Source: Glycomyces niveus (GTDB taxonomy: Bacteria; Actinomycetota; Actinomycetes; Mycobacteriales; Micromonosporaceae). From it: DNA of 64,000 nucleotides. The notes under the pieces are model-generated. The model was not told the origin of the DNA, made no database searches, and saw nothing but the letters and a program-made list of their open reading frames with translations. The translations under genes and the position numbers were made by a program. Location: the NCBI RefSeq assembly GCF_017592475.1, contig NZ_JAGFNP010000001.1, positions 485,546 through 549,545 on the forward strand, given 5' to 3'. Below, in pieces: positions 8,376 through 17,400 of the stretch; positions within the stretch are counted from its first letter, which is position 1, and each line of letters starts with the position of its first letter.

Positions 8376-9173
8376 GTGGAGCACAAGGCCGGACTGCGCG
8401 AGCGCAAGAAGAACGCGACCTGGGAGCTGTTGCGGAAGACCGCCCTCGATCTGTTCGAGGCGAGCGGCTTCGAGGACGTGTCCGTCGCCGAGATCGCGGC
8501 CGCCGCCGAGGTCTCCAAGGCCACGGTCTTCAACTACTTCCCCACGAAGGAAGACCTCGTCATCGGCGGCATGAAGCACCACACCGGCGACGCCGCCCGG
8601 ATCGTGCGCGAGCGCCCCAAGGGCCAGACCCCGCACGAGGCCCTCTGCGGCCACTACCTCCGCCTGCTCGAGCGCCGCGCGCCCCAGGTGGGGCTGTCGG
8701 ACCACCCGGTGTTCCTGCGCGTCCAGCGCCTCCTGGCCGCCACCCCGTCCCTGTTCATCAAGGCCATGGACTACCGCCGCCAGGCGGCGGTCCTGCTCGC
8801 CGAGGCGCTGATGGAGGAGGGCCACACGCCGCTCACCTCGCGCCTGGTCGCCTCCCAGCTCCTGCACACCCAGCACATCCTCGTCGAGGGGAACGTCCGG
8901 CGGATGCTCGCCGGCGACCCGGTCGAGGCGATCCACGAGGAGGCCGTGACCGCGGCCGAGCACGCGTTCGGGCTGCTCGAGCACGGCATCGGCAACCTCA
9001 TGCGCCGCGAGACCGACCCGCCCGCGCCCGACCCCGGGTTCGGCCCCGACGGCTGCCGCCTCGACTACCACATGCACCATGCCGAGTCGGAGGTGCGCGA
9101 AGCGGTGGAAAGGGTCATGAACGAGCCTGCCAACGACATGTTGCAGACCCTCGTCGATCCGCAGCGCCGCTGA
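8376..9173 (+). CDS. TetR-family transcriptional regulator of the ABC exporter
   Basis: This is a 265-residue TetR regulator. The N-terminal helix-turn-helix includes FEDVSVAEIAAAAEVSKATVFNYF in two adjacent helices (about residues 37-60), and a longer ligand-binding domain follows. It is divergent from the heterodimeric ABC exporter genes and is probably their repressor. The GTG at 8376 is taken as the start. A TTG at 8355 in the same frame would put the start inside the second direct repeat, so it is less likely. The C-terminus is longer than in minimal TetR proteins. The inducer is unknown. Confidence 0.85.
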   Translation: MEHKAGLRERKKNATWELLRKTALDLFEASGFEDVSVAEIAAAAEVSKATVFNYFPTKEDLVIGGMKHHTGDAARIVRERPKGQTPHEALCGHYLRLLERRAPQVGLSDHPVFLRVQRLLAATPSLFIKAMDYRRQAAVLLAEALMEEGHTPLTSRLVASQLLHTQHILVEGNVRRMLAGDPVEAIHEEAVTAAEHAFGLLEHGIGNLMRRETDPPAPDPGFGPDGCRLDYHMHHAESEVREAVERVMNEPANDMLQTLVDPQRR

Positions 9174-9227
9174 CCGGTCGCGCGGCACCCGTTACGCCAG
9201 TGGCGCACGGTGACTAAACTGCGGCCT

Positions 9228-9848
9228 ATGTCCTCACTCGACCACCTCGTCCTCGCCACACCCGACCTCGCGGCCACGGTCGCCGAAGTCACTCGCCTGA
9301 CCGGGACCCGACCGGTCCCCGGCGGCGTGCACCCGGGCCTGGGCACCAGGAACTTCCTGCTCGGTCTCGGCGAGGGCGCCTACCTCGAGATCATCGGCCC
9401 CGACCCCGAGCAGGGCGCGCCCGAGGGGCCGCGCCCCTTCGGGATCGACGGCCTCAGCGAGGCCCGCCTCGCGACCTGGGCGATCCGCGTCGAGGACATC
9501 GACGCCGCCATCGCCGCCTCCCGCCAGGCCGGGTACGACCCGGGCGAGCCGCGCGACATGTCGCGCCGGACCCCCGACGGCGAGCAGCTCTCGTGGCGCC
9601 TCACCCTCGACGCCGAACGCGGCCAGACCGGGCTCGTCCCCTTCCTCATCGACTGGGGCCGTACCGCCCACCCCGCGGCGAACCTGCCGGTCGTACCGCT
9701 CGTCGGCCTCGAAGCCCTCCACCCGCACCCCGAGCGCATCGAACCGCACCTCACCGCCGTCGGCGCGAAACTCCCCGTCAAAGCCGGCAACCGGCCCTCC
9801 CTGGCGGCCACCGTCTTCGGCGAGACCGGACTCGTCGTCCTGCACTGA
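9228..9848 (+). CDS. VOC/glyoxalase-like domain protein
   Basis: This 206-residue protein begins SSLDHLVLATPDL, the first strand of a vicinal-oxygen-chelate fold. It continues with GAYLEIIGPDP and, in the second half, a partial second repeat. It belongs to the larger glyoxalase-like (PF13468-type) proteins, and no reaction can be assigned. The ATG at 9228 fits the fold start. A GTG at 9210 would add six residues. TAAACT at 9213-9218 resembles a -10 box whose transcription start would fall at or very near the ATG, so a leaderless mRNA is possible. It is followed by a convergent terminator hairpin. Confidence 0.75.
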   Translation: MSSLDHLVLATPDLAATVAEVTRLTGTRPVPGGVHPGLGTRNFLLGLGEGAYLEIIGPDPEQGAPEGPRPFGIDGLSEARLATWAIRVEDIDAAIAASRQAGYDPGEPRDMSRRTPDGEQLSWRLTLDAERGQTGLVPFLIDWGRTAHPAANLPVVPLVGLEALHPHPERIEPHLTAVGAKLPVKAGNRPSLAATVFGETGLVVLH

Positions 9849-9862
9849 CGCGAACAACGACG

Positions 9863-9891
9863 AAGGCCGCCCCCGTCACGGGAGCGGCCTT
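9863..9891. terminator. Bidirectional terminator between convergent genes
   Basis: AAGGCCGC and GCGGCCTT frame an inner CCCGT/ACGGG stem with a one-base loop and small bulges. The hairpin separates the VOC gene (plus) from the dioxygenase-like gene (minus) and ends in TTT on the plus strand and AA-rich sequence on the other side, so it can serve both. Confidence 0.75.
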
Positions 9892-9895
9892 TCGC

Positions 9896-10852
9896 TCAGT
9901 TGTCGGACGGCGGCCCCCCGCCCGGGGCCTCGCCGCCGCCACCCCCGCCGCCGGAGGGCGCGGCACCGCCGCCGCCCGCCTCCGTGGACGTGTCGACGCC
10001 GACCGCGAGCGTGATCGTGTACCCGCTCGCCACATCGCCGGTCACGGTCCCCATCTGGGACTCGCCGCCGTCGTCGCTGAAGATGTTGTCCGACTCCAGG
10101 GAGATCTGCCCCAGGTTCTCCACCGAGGCCTCGTACCCCTCCTCCTGGTACACCGTGTCGCACACGTCCTCGGGGAACGCCAGCTGCGAGGTCGCGATCG
10201 CGTTCGCGCTGTCGGTGATCGACGCCTCGTCCGGGTACACCTCGAAGTGGACGTGCGGCCACCGGCCCGAGTAGCAGCCCGGGTAGACCGTCGTGAACGA
10301 CACGACCCCGTCGGCGTCCGCGACTTGCACACCCCGCAGGAAGTTCTCGCCCTCCAGGCCCTCGCCGTACATCGAGTACTCGCCGTCGCGCGTGCAATGC
10401 CACGCGTAGACCGCCACCCCCTCGAACGGCGTATTACCGTTCGCCATGTCGTACACCGTGAACCGCATCGTCAGCGGCACCCCCTCCGCCGTTGCGCTGC
10501 CCGTCCCGAAGCTCGACCTGATGTCGCTGCGCACGATCCCGCTCTCCTCGAGCACGTCAGGACCGTTCGAACCGTCGCCCGGATACGGGCCCGCGGTCTC
10601 CTCGGGTATCTCGGTGAGCTCCCCGGCCGAATCCGTGCCCGCGCTGGTCGTGCTCTCGCTCGTGGTCCCGCCGTTCGACGTCGTGCACGCCGCCAGCCCG
10701 AGCGCCGCCGCGCCGGCCCCGGCGAAGAGCACCCCGCGCCGGCTCAGCAGGGTCCCGATGTCGAACTGCAGGCCCTGGTCGACCAGCTCCTCGTCCGGCT
10801 TCGCCAGCGGGCGGCCCTCGTACGTCAGCGTTCCCTCGTGCTTCGCGGTCAC
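9896..10852 (-). CDS. Secreted intradiol ring-cleavage dioxygenase-like lipoprotein
   Basis: This 318-residue protein has SRRGVLFAGAGAAALGLAAC (about residues 37-56), a Tat-like twin arginine followed by a hydrophobic stretch and a lipobox ending in Cys. A Ser/Thr-rich linker follows, then a dioxygenase beta-sandwich with ETAGPYPGDG, AVYAWHC and the iron-site stretch CYSGRWPHVHFEVY. The two Tyr and two His ligands expected of intradiol (protocatechuate 3,4-dioxygenase-like) enzymes are present. Export is unusual for catechol pathways but known for this actinobacterial lipoprotein subgroup, whose substrate is not known. The C-terminal tail is a Gly/Pro-rich low-complexity run. The GTG start has AGAGGAG upstream. 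Confidence 0.85.
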   Translation of the reverse strand: MTAKHEGTLTYEGRPLAKPDEELVDQGLQFDIGTLLSRRGVLFAGAGAAALGLAACTTSNGGTTSESTTSAGTDSAGELTEIPEETAGPYPGDGSNGPDVLEESGIVRSDIRSSFGTGSATAEGVPLTMRFTVYDMANGNTPFEGVAVYAWHCTRDGEYSMYGEGLEGENFLRGVQVADADGVVSFTTVYPGCYSGRWPHVHFEVYPDEASITDSANAIATSQLAFPEDVCDTVYQEEGYEASVENLGQISLESDNIFSDDGGESQMGTVTGDVASGYTITLAVGVDTSTEAGGGGAAPSGGGGGGGEAPGGGPPSDN

Positions 10853-10956
10853 AACCCGCTCCTCTCACCTTGTCGTGCCGCCATTGTTCAGGCGGGACAT
10901 CCCTTCGGTGCTGGGAACGGGATCAGAGAAACCTCGGAAACCGGAGCGCGACAGTC

Positions 10957-11787
10957 CTAGGGCCGGGACGCCTTCAGCGAGTACATCAGCGGCAGCCGCG
11001 GCCGCCCCTCGGGCAGCCGGAACATGCCGTCCTCGCCCCGCACGAGCTCGGGGAACTGCTGGAACACCGTCACATCGTGCTCATGCAGGAACTCCAGCCG
11101 CAGCCCGGTCGCGCAGATCGCCGAGACGATGTCGCCCATCGTGTGCAGCCTCGCGAAGCTCAGGTTGTCGACCGTCTCCGCCTCGATCTCGACGTACGAG
11201 CCCGGCTCGTCCGTCACCAGCGGCTCGGGCCGGAAGTAGTCCTCCACGACCTCCCGCGCGCTGTGCCATCCGAAGACCTGCAGGAACGGGTGGAACTCCG
11301 CCAAATACAGGAACCCGCCGGGTGCGACCAGCGACGCGGCCGTCTCGGCCCAGCGCCAGAGGTCGGGCAGCCAGTACAGCGCCCCGATCCCGGTGTAGAC
11401 GATGTCGTAGTCCTCGTCGGGCAGCGCGGCGGCGGCCTCGTACACGTCCGAGACCACGAACTCGGCGCGGTCGGCGAGCCCGACGTCGGCCGCCAGGTCC
11501 CGGGCGACGTCGATCGCGGGCTTCGAGAAGTCGAGCCCCACCACCTTCGCCGCGCCCCGCCGCGCCCACGAGAGCGTGTCCTGCCCCATGTGGCACTGCA
11601 GGTGCACGAGCCGCTTCCCGGTCACGTCGCCGACCTCGGCGGCCTCGAAGCCCCGGATCTCGTCGCGCCCGGCGCGGAACCCCGCCTGGTCGTAGAGGGC
11701 GCTCGCCGCGTGGAGCGGGACGCGCTCGTCCCACATGGCCCGGTTGGCCTCGATCCACTGCTCCCGGTCCGCCGATTCGCTCGTCAT
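10957..11787 (-). CDS. Class I SAM-dependent methyltransferase
   Basis: This 276-residue protein has a Rossmann-type methyltransferase core. Motif I is degenerate (LVHLQCHMGQDTLSWA, about residues 57-72), followed by VVGLDFS for the ribose-binding acidic residue and DIVYTGIGALYW for motif IV. Proteins with HLQCHMGQDTL form a well-populated family of small-molecule methyltransferases without assigned substrates. The ATG at 11787 is used; a GTG two codons upstream is an alternative. It lies between the dioxygenase-like gene and a GNAT gene on the same strand, with no overlap. Confidence 0.85.
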   Translation of the reverse strand: MTSESADREQWIEANRAMWDERVPLHAASALYDQAGFRAGRDEIRGFEAAEVGDVTGKRLVHLQCHMGQDTLSWARRGAAKVVGLDFSKPAIDVARDLAADVGLADRAEFVVSDVYEAAAALPDEDYDIVYTGIGALYWLPDLWRWAETAASLVAPGGFLYLAEFHPFLQVFGWHSAREVVEDYFRPEPLVTDEPGSYVEIEAETVDNLSFARLHTMGDIVSAICATGLRLEFLHEHDVTVFQQFPELVRGEDGMFRLPEGRPRLPLMYSLKASRP

Positions 11788-11832
11788 GGCCACACTCTCG
11801 CAGCGGAACCGGACGCCCGCAAGCGAATTGGC

Positions 11833-12486
11833 TCAGGCGGCCTTGCTGCGCGCGCCGGGGAAGTCGGACACGAACGACCAGCCCAGGTGCCCATAGAGCG
11901 CCCGGCCCGCGTCGCTGCCGACGAGGAGCCCGAACCGCATGCCCTGCGCGTGCCCGCTCGCGGTCAGCGCGCGCATCATGAGCGAGCCGATGCCGCGGCG
12001 CTGGTGGGCGGGGGCGGTGACGACCTTGTCGAAGACGCCGAAGTCGCCGTCGCGGCCCATGCGGGCCGACCCGGCGAGGTCGCCGTTGCGGTGGAAGACG
12101 CGGGCGACGGTGAGCGGGCCGTCGATCTCGACCACGAGGCGGTAGTCCTCGGCGACCGCGTAGGGGTCCGGTGCGAACACGACGGTCATGAGGTGGCCGC
12201 CCTCGTCCATCGTCCAGGTCGAAGGCACGACGGAAGCGAGGAGTCCGCTGGGCCCGGCGATCATGACCTGGTGGCCAGGCTCGTCGAGCCGCGCCGCGGC
12301 GGCGGCCAGGGACTCGGGCGTGTAGGTGTGGAAGACCTCGCGGACCTCGGCGCTCGGCGGGCCGACCGCGACCCGGAAGCCGCCCTCGACCGGCTCGGGC
12401 GGGGCGGTCACCCGCGAGTGGGCGCGCCCGCGCCCCCAGGCCGTGACGAGGTCGGGCAGGGCGTGGCCGGTGGGGGAGGCGGGCAT
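11833..12486 (-). CDS. GNAT-family N-acetyltransferase
   Basis: This 217-residue protein has a C-terminal GNAT acetyl-CoA site, VTAPAHQRRGIGSLMMRAL (about residues 156-174, the Q/R-x-x-G-x-G/A loop), and ends with a YGHLGWSFVSDF strand. The N-terminal half is a looser domain. The acceptor substrate is unknown. The ATG at 12486 has AAGGAG at good spacing. The upstream region holds an A+T-rich inverted repeat shared with the divergent tag gene. Confidence 0.8.
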   Translation of the reverse strand: MPASPTGHALPDLVTAWGRGRAHSRVTAPPEPVEGGFRVAVGPPSAEVREVFHTYTPESLAAAAARLDEPGHQVMIAGPSGLLASVVPSTWTMDEGGHLMTVVFAPDPYAVAEDYRLVVEIDGPLTVARVFHRNGDLAGSARMGRDGDFGVFDKVVTAPAHQRRGIGSLMMRALTASGHAQGMRFGLLVGSDAGRALYGHLGWSFVSDFPGARSKAA

Positions 12487-12520
12487 GGGGGCTCCTTCGC
12501 AGCGGGGACTCACACGACTC

Positions 12521-12541
12521 TATTGCAAGTATTTTGCAATA
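12521..12541. promoter_or_regulatory. Inverted repeat TATTGCAA-N5-TTGCAATA
   Basis: A perfect 8-base dyad, TATTGCAA (12521-12528) and TTGCAATA (12534-12541), lies in the divergent gap between the GNAT gene and tag. It stands out as an A+T-rich island in G+C-rich DNA. It is 35 bases from the GNAT start and overlaps where its promoter should lie. No regulator gene is adjacent, so the cognate protein would act from elsewhere. Confidence 0.5.
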
Positions 12542-12622
12542 AGCGGGCCGGGGTCGGCGGGACGGGACTGTCGGTGGCGGTGCGTACGCTCGGGACGGTC
12601 GGCAGAGGGACGGGAGTGAGCG

Positions 12623-13195
12623 GTGGGCGATGCGGTTGCCGGTGAGGTCGACGGGCTGGCGAGGTGCCCCTGGGGCGTGGCCCCGGAGATCTACCGGGAG
12701 TACCACGACCAGGAGTGGGGGCGCCCGGTCCGGGGCGACGACGCCCTGTTCGAGCGGGTGAGCCTGGAGGCCTTCCAGTCGGGGCTGTCGTGGCTGGTGA
12801 TCCTGCGCAAGCGCGAGGCCTTCCGCAAGGCGTTCGAGGGCTTCGCGATCGTGAAGGTCGCCGCGTTCACCGAAGCTGACTCGGAGCGGCTCCTCGCCGA
12901 CGAGGGCATCGTGCGCAACCGCCTCAAGATCGACGCCACCATCGCGAACGCCAAGGCCGCCGCGGACCTTGACGGCGGGCTCAGCGACCTCGTGTGGTCC
13001 TTCGCGCCCGAGCGGCGCGCGCGGCCGAAGCGGATCGCGGACGTGCCCGCGGTGACGCCCGAGTCGACCGCGCTCTCCAAGGCGCTCAAGAAGCGCGGCT
13101 TCAAGTTCGTGGGGCCGACCACCGCGTACGCGATGATGCAGGCCGTCGGCATGGTCGACGACCACCTCGCCGACTGCCACGTGCCCGAGGCCTAG
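12623..13195 (+). CDS. tag: DNA-3-methyladenine glycosylase I
   Basis: This 190-residue protein matches TagI, which excises 3-methyladenine from alkylated DNA. It begins with RCPWGVAPEIYREYHDQEWG (about residues 14-33), holds the conserved LEAFQSGLSW and ends with YAMMQAVGMVDDH and the Cys-His pair DCHVP. The CP, H and DxH/C positions correspond to the structural zinc site. The GTG at 12623 is the start; it is preceded by GGGACGGGAG. Its TAG stop shares the bases CTAG with the stop of the convergent LacI gene. Confidence 0.92.
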   Translation: MGDAVAGEVDGLARCPWGVAPEIYREYHDQEWGRPVRGDDALFERVSLEAFQSGLSWLVILRKREAFRKAFEGFAIVKVAAFTEADSERLLADEGIVRNRLKIDATIANAKAAADLDGGLSDLVWSFAPERRARPKRIADVPAVTPESTALSKALKKRGFKFVGPTTAYAMMQAVGMVDDHLADCHVPEA

Positions 13196-14220
13196 CCGGC
13201 CGAGGCGGTGGAACCCCTGACGACGACCCGGCACTGCACGGTGTGGACGCCGCGGCCGTGCTCGGCGTCGATCGCCTCGAACAGGGCCCGGGCCGCCGCG
13301 CGGCCGAGCTCCTCGAGGTTCTGGTCCACACTGGTCAGCTGCGGGCGCGCGCCCGTGGCGAGCACGTCCCAGTTGTCGAAGCCCATCACCGCCACGTCCT
13401 CAGGAACGCGGCGGCCGCGTTCGCGCAGCGTGTCCAGCACGCCGCGGGCCACCTGGTCCGAGCCGCACAGGACCGCGTCCACCTCCGGCTCGCGGTCGAG
13501 CAGCATCCCGGCCGCCGCGCGGCCCCAGCCCTCTTCCCAAGCGCCGTAAGCGACTTCACCGACGAGTTCGAGCCCGGCCGCGTCGAGCGCGGCCTGCGCG
13601 CCCGCCGCGCGGTCGAGCGCGGCGCTGTAGTGCCGGTCGCCGCTGATGTGGGCGATCCTGGTGCGCCCGCAGGCGATCAGGTGCTCGACGGCCATGCGGC
13701 CGGCGTTCACGTTGTCGGGCACGATCGAGAGGTCCTCGGGCGCTTCGGAAGGCGCGTAGGCGTACACGACCGGCACGTCCACCGCGTCGGCCAGCGGCGG
13801 CCGCGGGTTCGTGGACGAGCCCACCACGATGAGCCCGTCCACGCGGCGGCTCAACAGGGCCTGCACGTGGTGGCGCTCCCGGATGGCGTCGCCGCGCGCG
13901 TCGCACAGGAACACCGAGACCTGGCCCGCGCCGAACGCGTCCTCCGCGCCCATGAGGATCGGGAGGCTGAAGCGGCCCACCAGGTCCGAGGTGAGGAGCC
14001 CGACCGTGCCGGTGCGCCCGGCGAGGAGGCCGCGGGCGAGCGAGTTGGGGGAGAACGAGAGCTGCGCGGCCGCCTCGAGGACCCGCTCGCGGGTCTGGGC
14101 GTGCACGTGGTTGCGGCCGTTGAGCGCCTTCGAGGCCGTGGCCACCGAGACGCCCGCCAGACGGGCCACATCGGACAGTGTGGCGGCGCGCGTGCCGCGC
14201 GGCGCGGGGGTTCGGGCCAC
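13192..14220 (-). CDS. LacI-family repressor of the arabino-oligosaccharide operon
   Basis: This 342-residue regulator starts with the LacI helix-turn-helix and hinge (TLSDVARLAGVSVATASKAL, about residues 13-32) and continues with a periplasmic-binding-protein-like sugar domain of normal length. It is divergent from the GH/ABC operon at 14482-25073, and two dyads with CCGAA/TTCGG arms lie between, so local repression released by an imported sugar is the simple reading. The GTG at 14220 was chosen because AGAAGGAGG precedes it at ideal spacing. An upstream ATG would add a low-complexity Ala/Pro extension. Confidence 0.88.
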   Translation of the reverse strand: MARTPAPRGTRAATLSDVARLAGVSVATASKALNGRNHVHAQTRERVLEAAAQLSFSPNSLARGLLAGRTGTVGLLTSDLVGRFSLPILMGAEDAFGAGQVSVFLCDARGDAIRERHHVQALLSRRVDGLIVVGSSTNPRPPLADAVDVPVVYAYAPSEAPEDLSIVPDNVNAGRMAVEHLIACGRTRIAHISGDRHYSAALDRAAGAQAALDAAGLELVGEVAYGAWEEGWGRAAAGMLLDREPEVDAVLCGSDQVARGVLDTLRERGRRVPEDVAVMGFDNWDVLATGARPQLTSVDQNLEELGRAAARALFEAIDAEHGRGVHTVQCRVVVRGSTASAG

Positions 14221-14317
14221 TCGTCCTCCTTCTGCCGGAGCCCGGGCCGGGACCGCCGCCGCGGCGGCCGGCGCTTCTGCGGGCTGCCCCGACTGTAGCC
14301 GACCGGCCGAAACTTTG

Positions 14318-14333
14318 CCGAACCGGCTTTCGG
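14318..14333. promoter_or_regulatory. Candidate LacI operator 1
   Basis: CCGAACCGGCTTTCGG has CCGAA and TTCGG arms separated by six bases, as in operator 2. It lies about 100 bases upstream of lacI and 150 bases before the glycoside hydrolase gene. Confidence 0.45.
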
Positions 14334-14369
14334 GCACCGGCCCAGTTCGAATTCATGCCGATCAATGCA

Positions 14370-14399
14370 TTGACATCGCTGCGGCGCGGCCAATAGCAT
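14370..14399 (+). promoter_or_regulatory. Promoter of the arabinan/extensin operon
   Basis: A perfect -35 box TTGACA (14370-14375) and a -10-like TAGCAT (14394-14399) are separated by 18 bases. Transcription would start near 14406, just ahead of operator 2. It is the only strong sigma-70-like pair in the divergent region facing the GH gene. Confidence 0.6.
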
Positions 14400-14417
14400 C
14401 GGTGGCGACGCGGATAC

Positions 14418-14433
14418 CGAAAAGGTTTTCGGC
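14418..14433. promoter_or_regulatory. Candidate LacI operator 2
   Basis: CCGAAAAGGTTTTCGG is a 16-base palindrome with 7 of 8 matching positions per arm, the length and symmetry typical of LacI-family operators. It sits just downstream of the putative start site near 14406, a position that would block RNA polymerase. Confidence 0.6.
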
Positions 14434-14481
14434 CTCTTTCGGCGCCCCGGCACACCCCCGCATCCTTCCCGGAGGCACGCA

Positions 14482-17400
14482 ATGGCGCATCGCCCCACGT
14501 CCACCCGACTCCTCGCCACCGCCGCATCCCTGGCCCTCGCCTCCGGCCTCGTCGTCGGCGCCGCGGGCCCCGCCGCGGCCCAGCAGACCATCGGCTACCC
14601 CGAGTTCACCGGCGGCGACGCCGTCCCGCCCGAGCCGGTCCCGTACGACGTGACCGGCATGATGCCGGCGATGTACGAGGCCGAGGCCGGCGGCACCGAC
14701 TTCTGGATGGACCGCCTCCTCGCCCGCAAAGGCGCCGACCCCGCCGGCGACCAGTGGCTCATGACCCGCGGCCGCGCGCTCCTCATGCGCGTCCACGACC
14801 CCGACGTGATCGGCTTCGGCGGCCAGCTCGCCTACTACGACCCGTTCTTTGACCGTGCCGCCAACACCGACGGCTTCACGATCGACATCGGTGACGCCGA
14901 CTTCACCGAGGTCGTCGACCGGCGCCGCCAGACTCCCAGCCACTGGACCAGCGTCCACGAAGGCGGCGGCCTCACCGCCGAGGTCCAGAAGTTCATCACC
15001 GACAACAACGTGGCGGTCGCGAACGTCACGGTCACCAACGAGGGCGCTGCGGCCACGGTCCCCGTCCGCGTCGACTCCGACTTCGCATGGCAGGCCTCCG
15101 GCGACGAGCTCACCGGCGTCCTCGACGTCCAGAACTCCCGTGGCGAGCGACTCACCACCGTCTTCCCGCGCCTCTCGGGCACCGGCCTCGCCCCCGCGGA
15201 CGGCGGCCTCGCCGGTGAACTCGAACTCGCCCAAGGCGAATCGGCCACGTTCAAGGTCCAGCTCGGCATGGTCGCCACCGAAATCCCCGCCTCGACCACC
15301 GAGTACGAGACATTCAAGGCCGCCGGCCCCGAGGACGCCTTCGCCGCCCACGTGCAGGTGTACAACCGGTGGTGGGCGGACAACCTCCCCTACTTCGACG
15401 TCCCCGACGAGGCCCACAAGAAGTTCATCTACTACCGCTGGTGGCTGATGCGCTACAACTACCTCGACGCGGACATCCCGGGCAACGACTTCCAGTTCCC
15501 CACCTCGATCGAGGGCGTCCTGGGCTACAACAACGCCATCGCCCTCACCGTCCCGATGTTCATCGACGACCTGAAGTACCTGCGCGACCCCGCCTACTCC
15601 TACGGCCCCTGGGTCTCCACCGGCGAGTCCTCACGCGGCGGGCGCTTCATGGACAACCCCGGGGACCCCGAGAACTGGTCGAACTCCTACACGCAGTACA
15701 TCGCCGAGGCCGCCTGGCGCTCCTACCAGGTCCACGGCGGTCCCGAGGACGTCGTCGAGAACCTCGCCCGCTACGCCGAAGGCGACGTCAAGGGCCAGCT
15801 CGAGACCTTCGACTCCAACGGCAACCACCTCATCGAGTACGACTGGGGCGCGATGACCGGCAACGACGCCGACGCCGTCTCCTTCCACTGGCGGGACGGC
15901 GACCTCGACCGGGCCGAATCCGCCTACCAGTACTCCGGCGCGATCGCCGCCGCAGAGGCGTACGAGCTCATCGGCGACACCGCGAAGGCGGCCGAGATGC
16001 GCGACCTCGCCGCCGACATCCAGGCCGCGATCACCGACGTCCTCTGGAACCCCGACACGCGGCTCTTCGAGCACGTCCACGTCGAGTCCGGCGAGCACGT
16101 GCCGTGGAAGGAGATCAACAACTACTACCCGTTCTCGGTGGGTGCCGTCCCGAACGAGCCGCAGTACACCGACGCGCTGCGCCTCTTCGAGGACCCCGCC
16201 GAGTACCCGGTCTTCCCGTTCTACACCGCCAACCAGGCCGACAAGGCCGAGGCCGCCGAGCAGGGCGATCCCGGTTCGAACAACTTCTCGCAGATCAACT
16301 CCACCGTCCAGTTCCGGCTGTTCTCCTCCGCGATCCGCGACTACGACCAGGACTCGATCACCGCCGAGGACTACAAGCAGCTCCTGTACTGGAACGCCTG
16401 GGCCACCTACATCGGCGGCGACACCGCCTGGCCCGACTCCAACGAGTTCTGGGCCGACTGGAACGCCGGGGACGAGTCGATCGACTACCGCTCCTGGATC
16501 CACCACACCACCCTCGGCTCCAGCATCTGGACCTATGTGGAGGACGTGGCGGGCCTGCGCCCCCGCACCGACGAGAAGGTCGAGCTCTCCCCGATCGACA
16601 TCGGCTGGGACCACTTCACCGTCGACAACCTCCGCTACCGCGATGCCGACCTCACCATCGTCTGGGACAAGCCGAAGGACGGCAAAGTCCACTACCAGGG
16701 CATCCCCGAGGGCTACTCCGTCTACATCGACGGCAAGCGCGCCTTCACCCTCGACAGCCTCGTCCCGGCCGTGTGGGACCCGGACACCGGCAGGGTCGAG
16801 CTGCCCGCGGGCGGCAAGGTCCTCAAGAGCAAGAAGATGAAGGACCTCTCGGCCCCCGAAGAGGTCGAACTCGACGGCCGCGTGGTCGATGTATTCAACA
16901 AGGCCGGCGCCGACCTCGAAGGCGACGCCGAGAACCTCGCCGAAGGCCGCACCGCCACCGCCTCGCACACCGCGAACGGCGGCAGCACCGCCGGGGCCGT
17001 CGACGGCACGACCATCAACGCCCCCTACTGGTCCAGCGCCGGCTCCGGCAACGAGACCGACTGGTACGAAGTGGACCTCGGAGGGAACGTCGCGATCGAC
17101 GAGGCCCGCCTCTACTTCTACCGCGACCGCACGGTCGACGGCCTCGCCGAACCCGCCGTCTACCAGGTCCAGTACCACGACGGCACCGACTGGGTCACCG
17201 TCCGGGACCAGGCCAAGGCACCGGCCGTCCCGCAGGCCAACTTCAACCAGGTGCGGTTCCCGGAGGTCACCACCGACCGCGTCCGCATCCTCATGGACCA
17301 CCAGGACGGCCACGCCACGGGCCTCAAGGAAGTCCGGCTTCTGCGCAGCGGCCATGACGTGAGCCCGCCGGAGAACTCCGCGCCGTACGCCCTCGCCAGG

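Noticed and set aside
11081..13234. Long minus-strand frame spanning three genes
   Set aside because: Arg/Pro/Gly-rich with no motif. The methyltransferase, GNAT and tag products explain the region.
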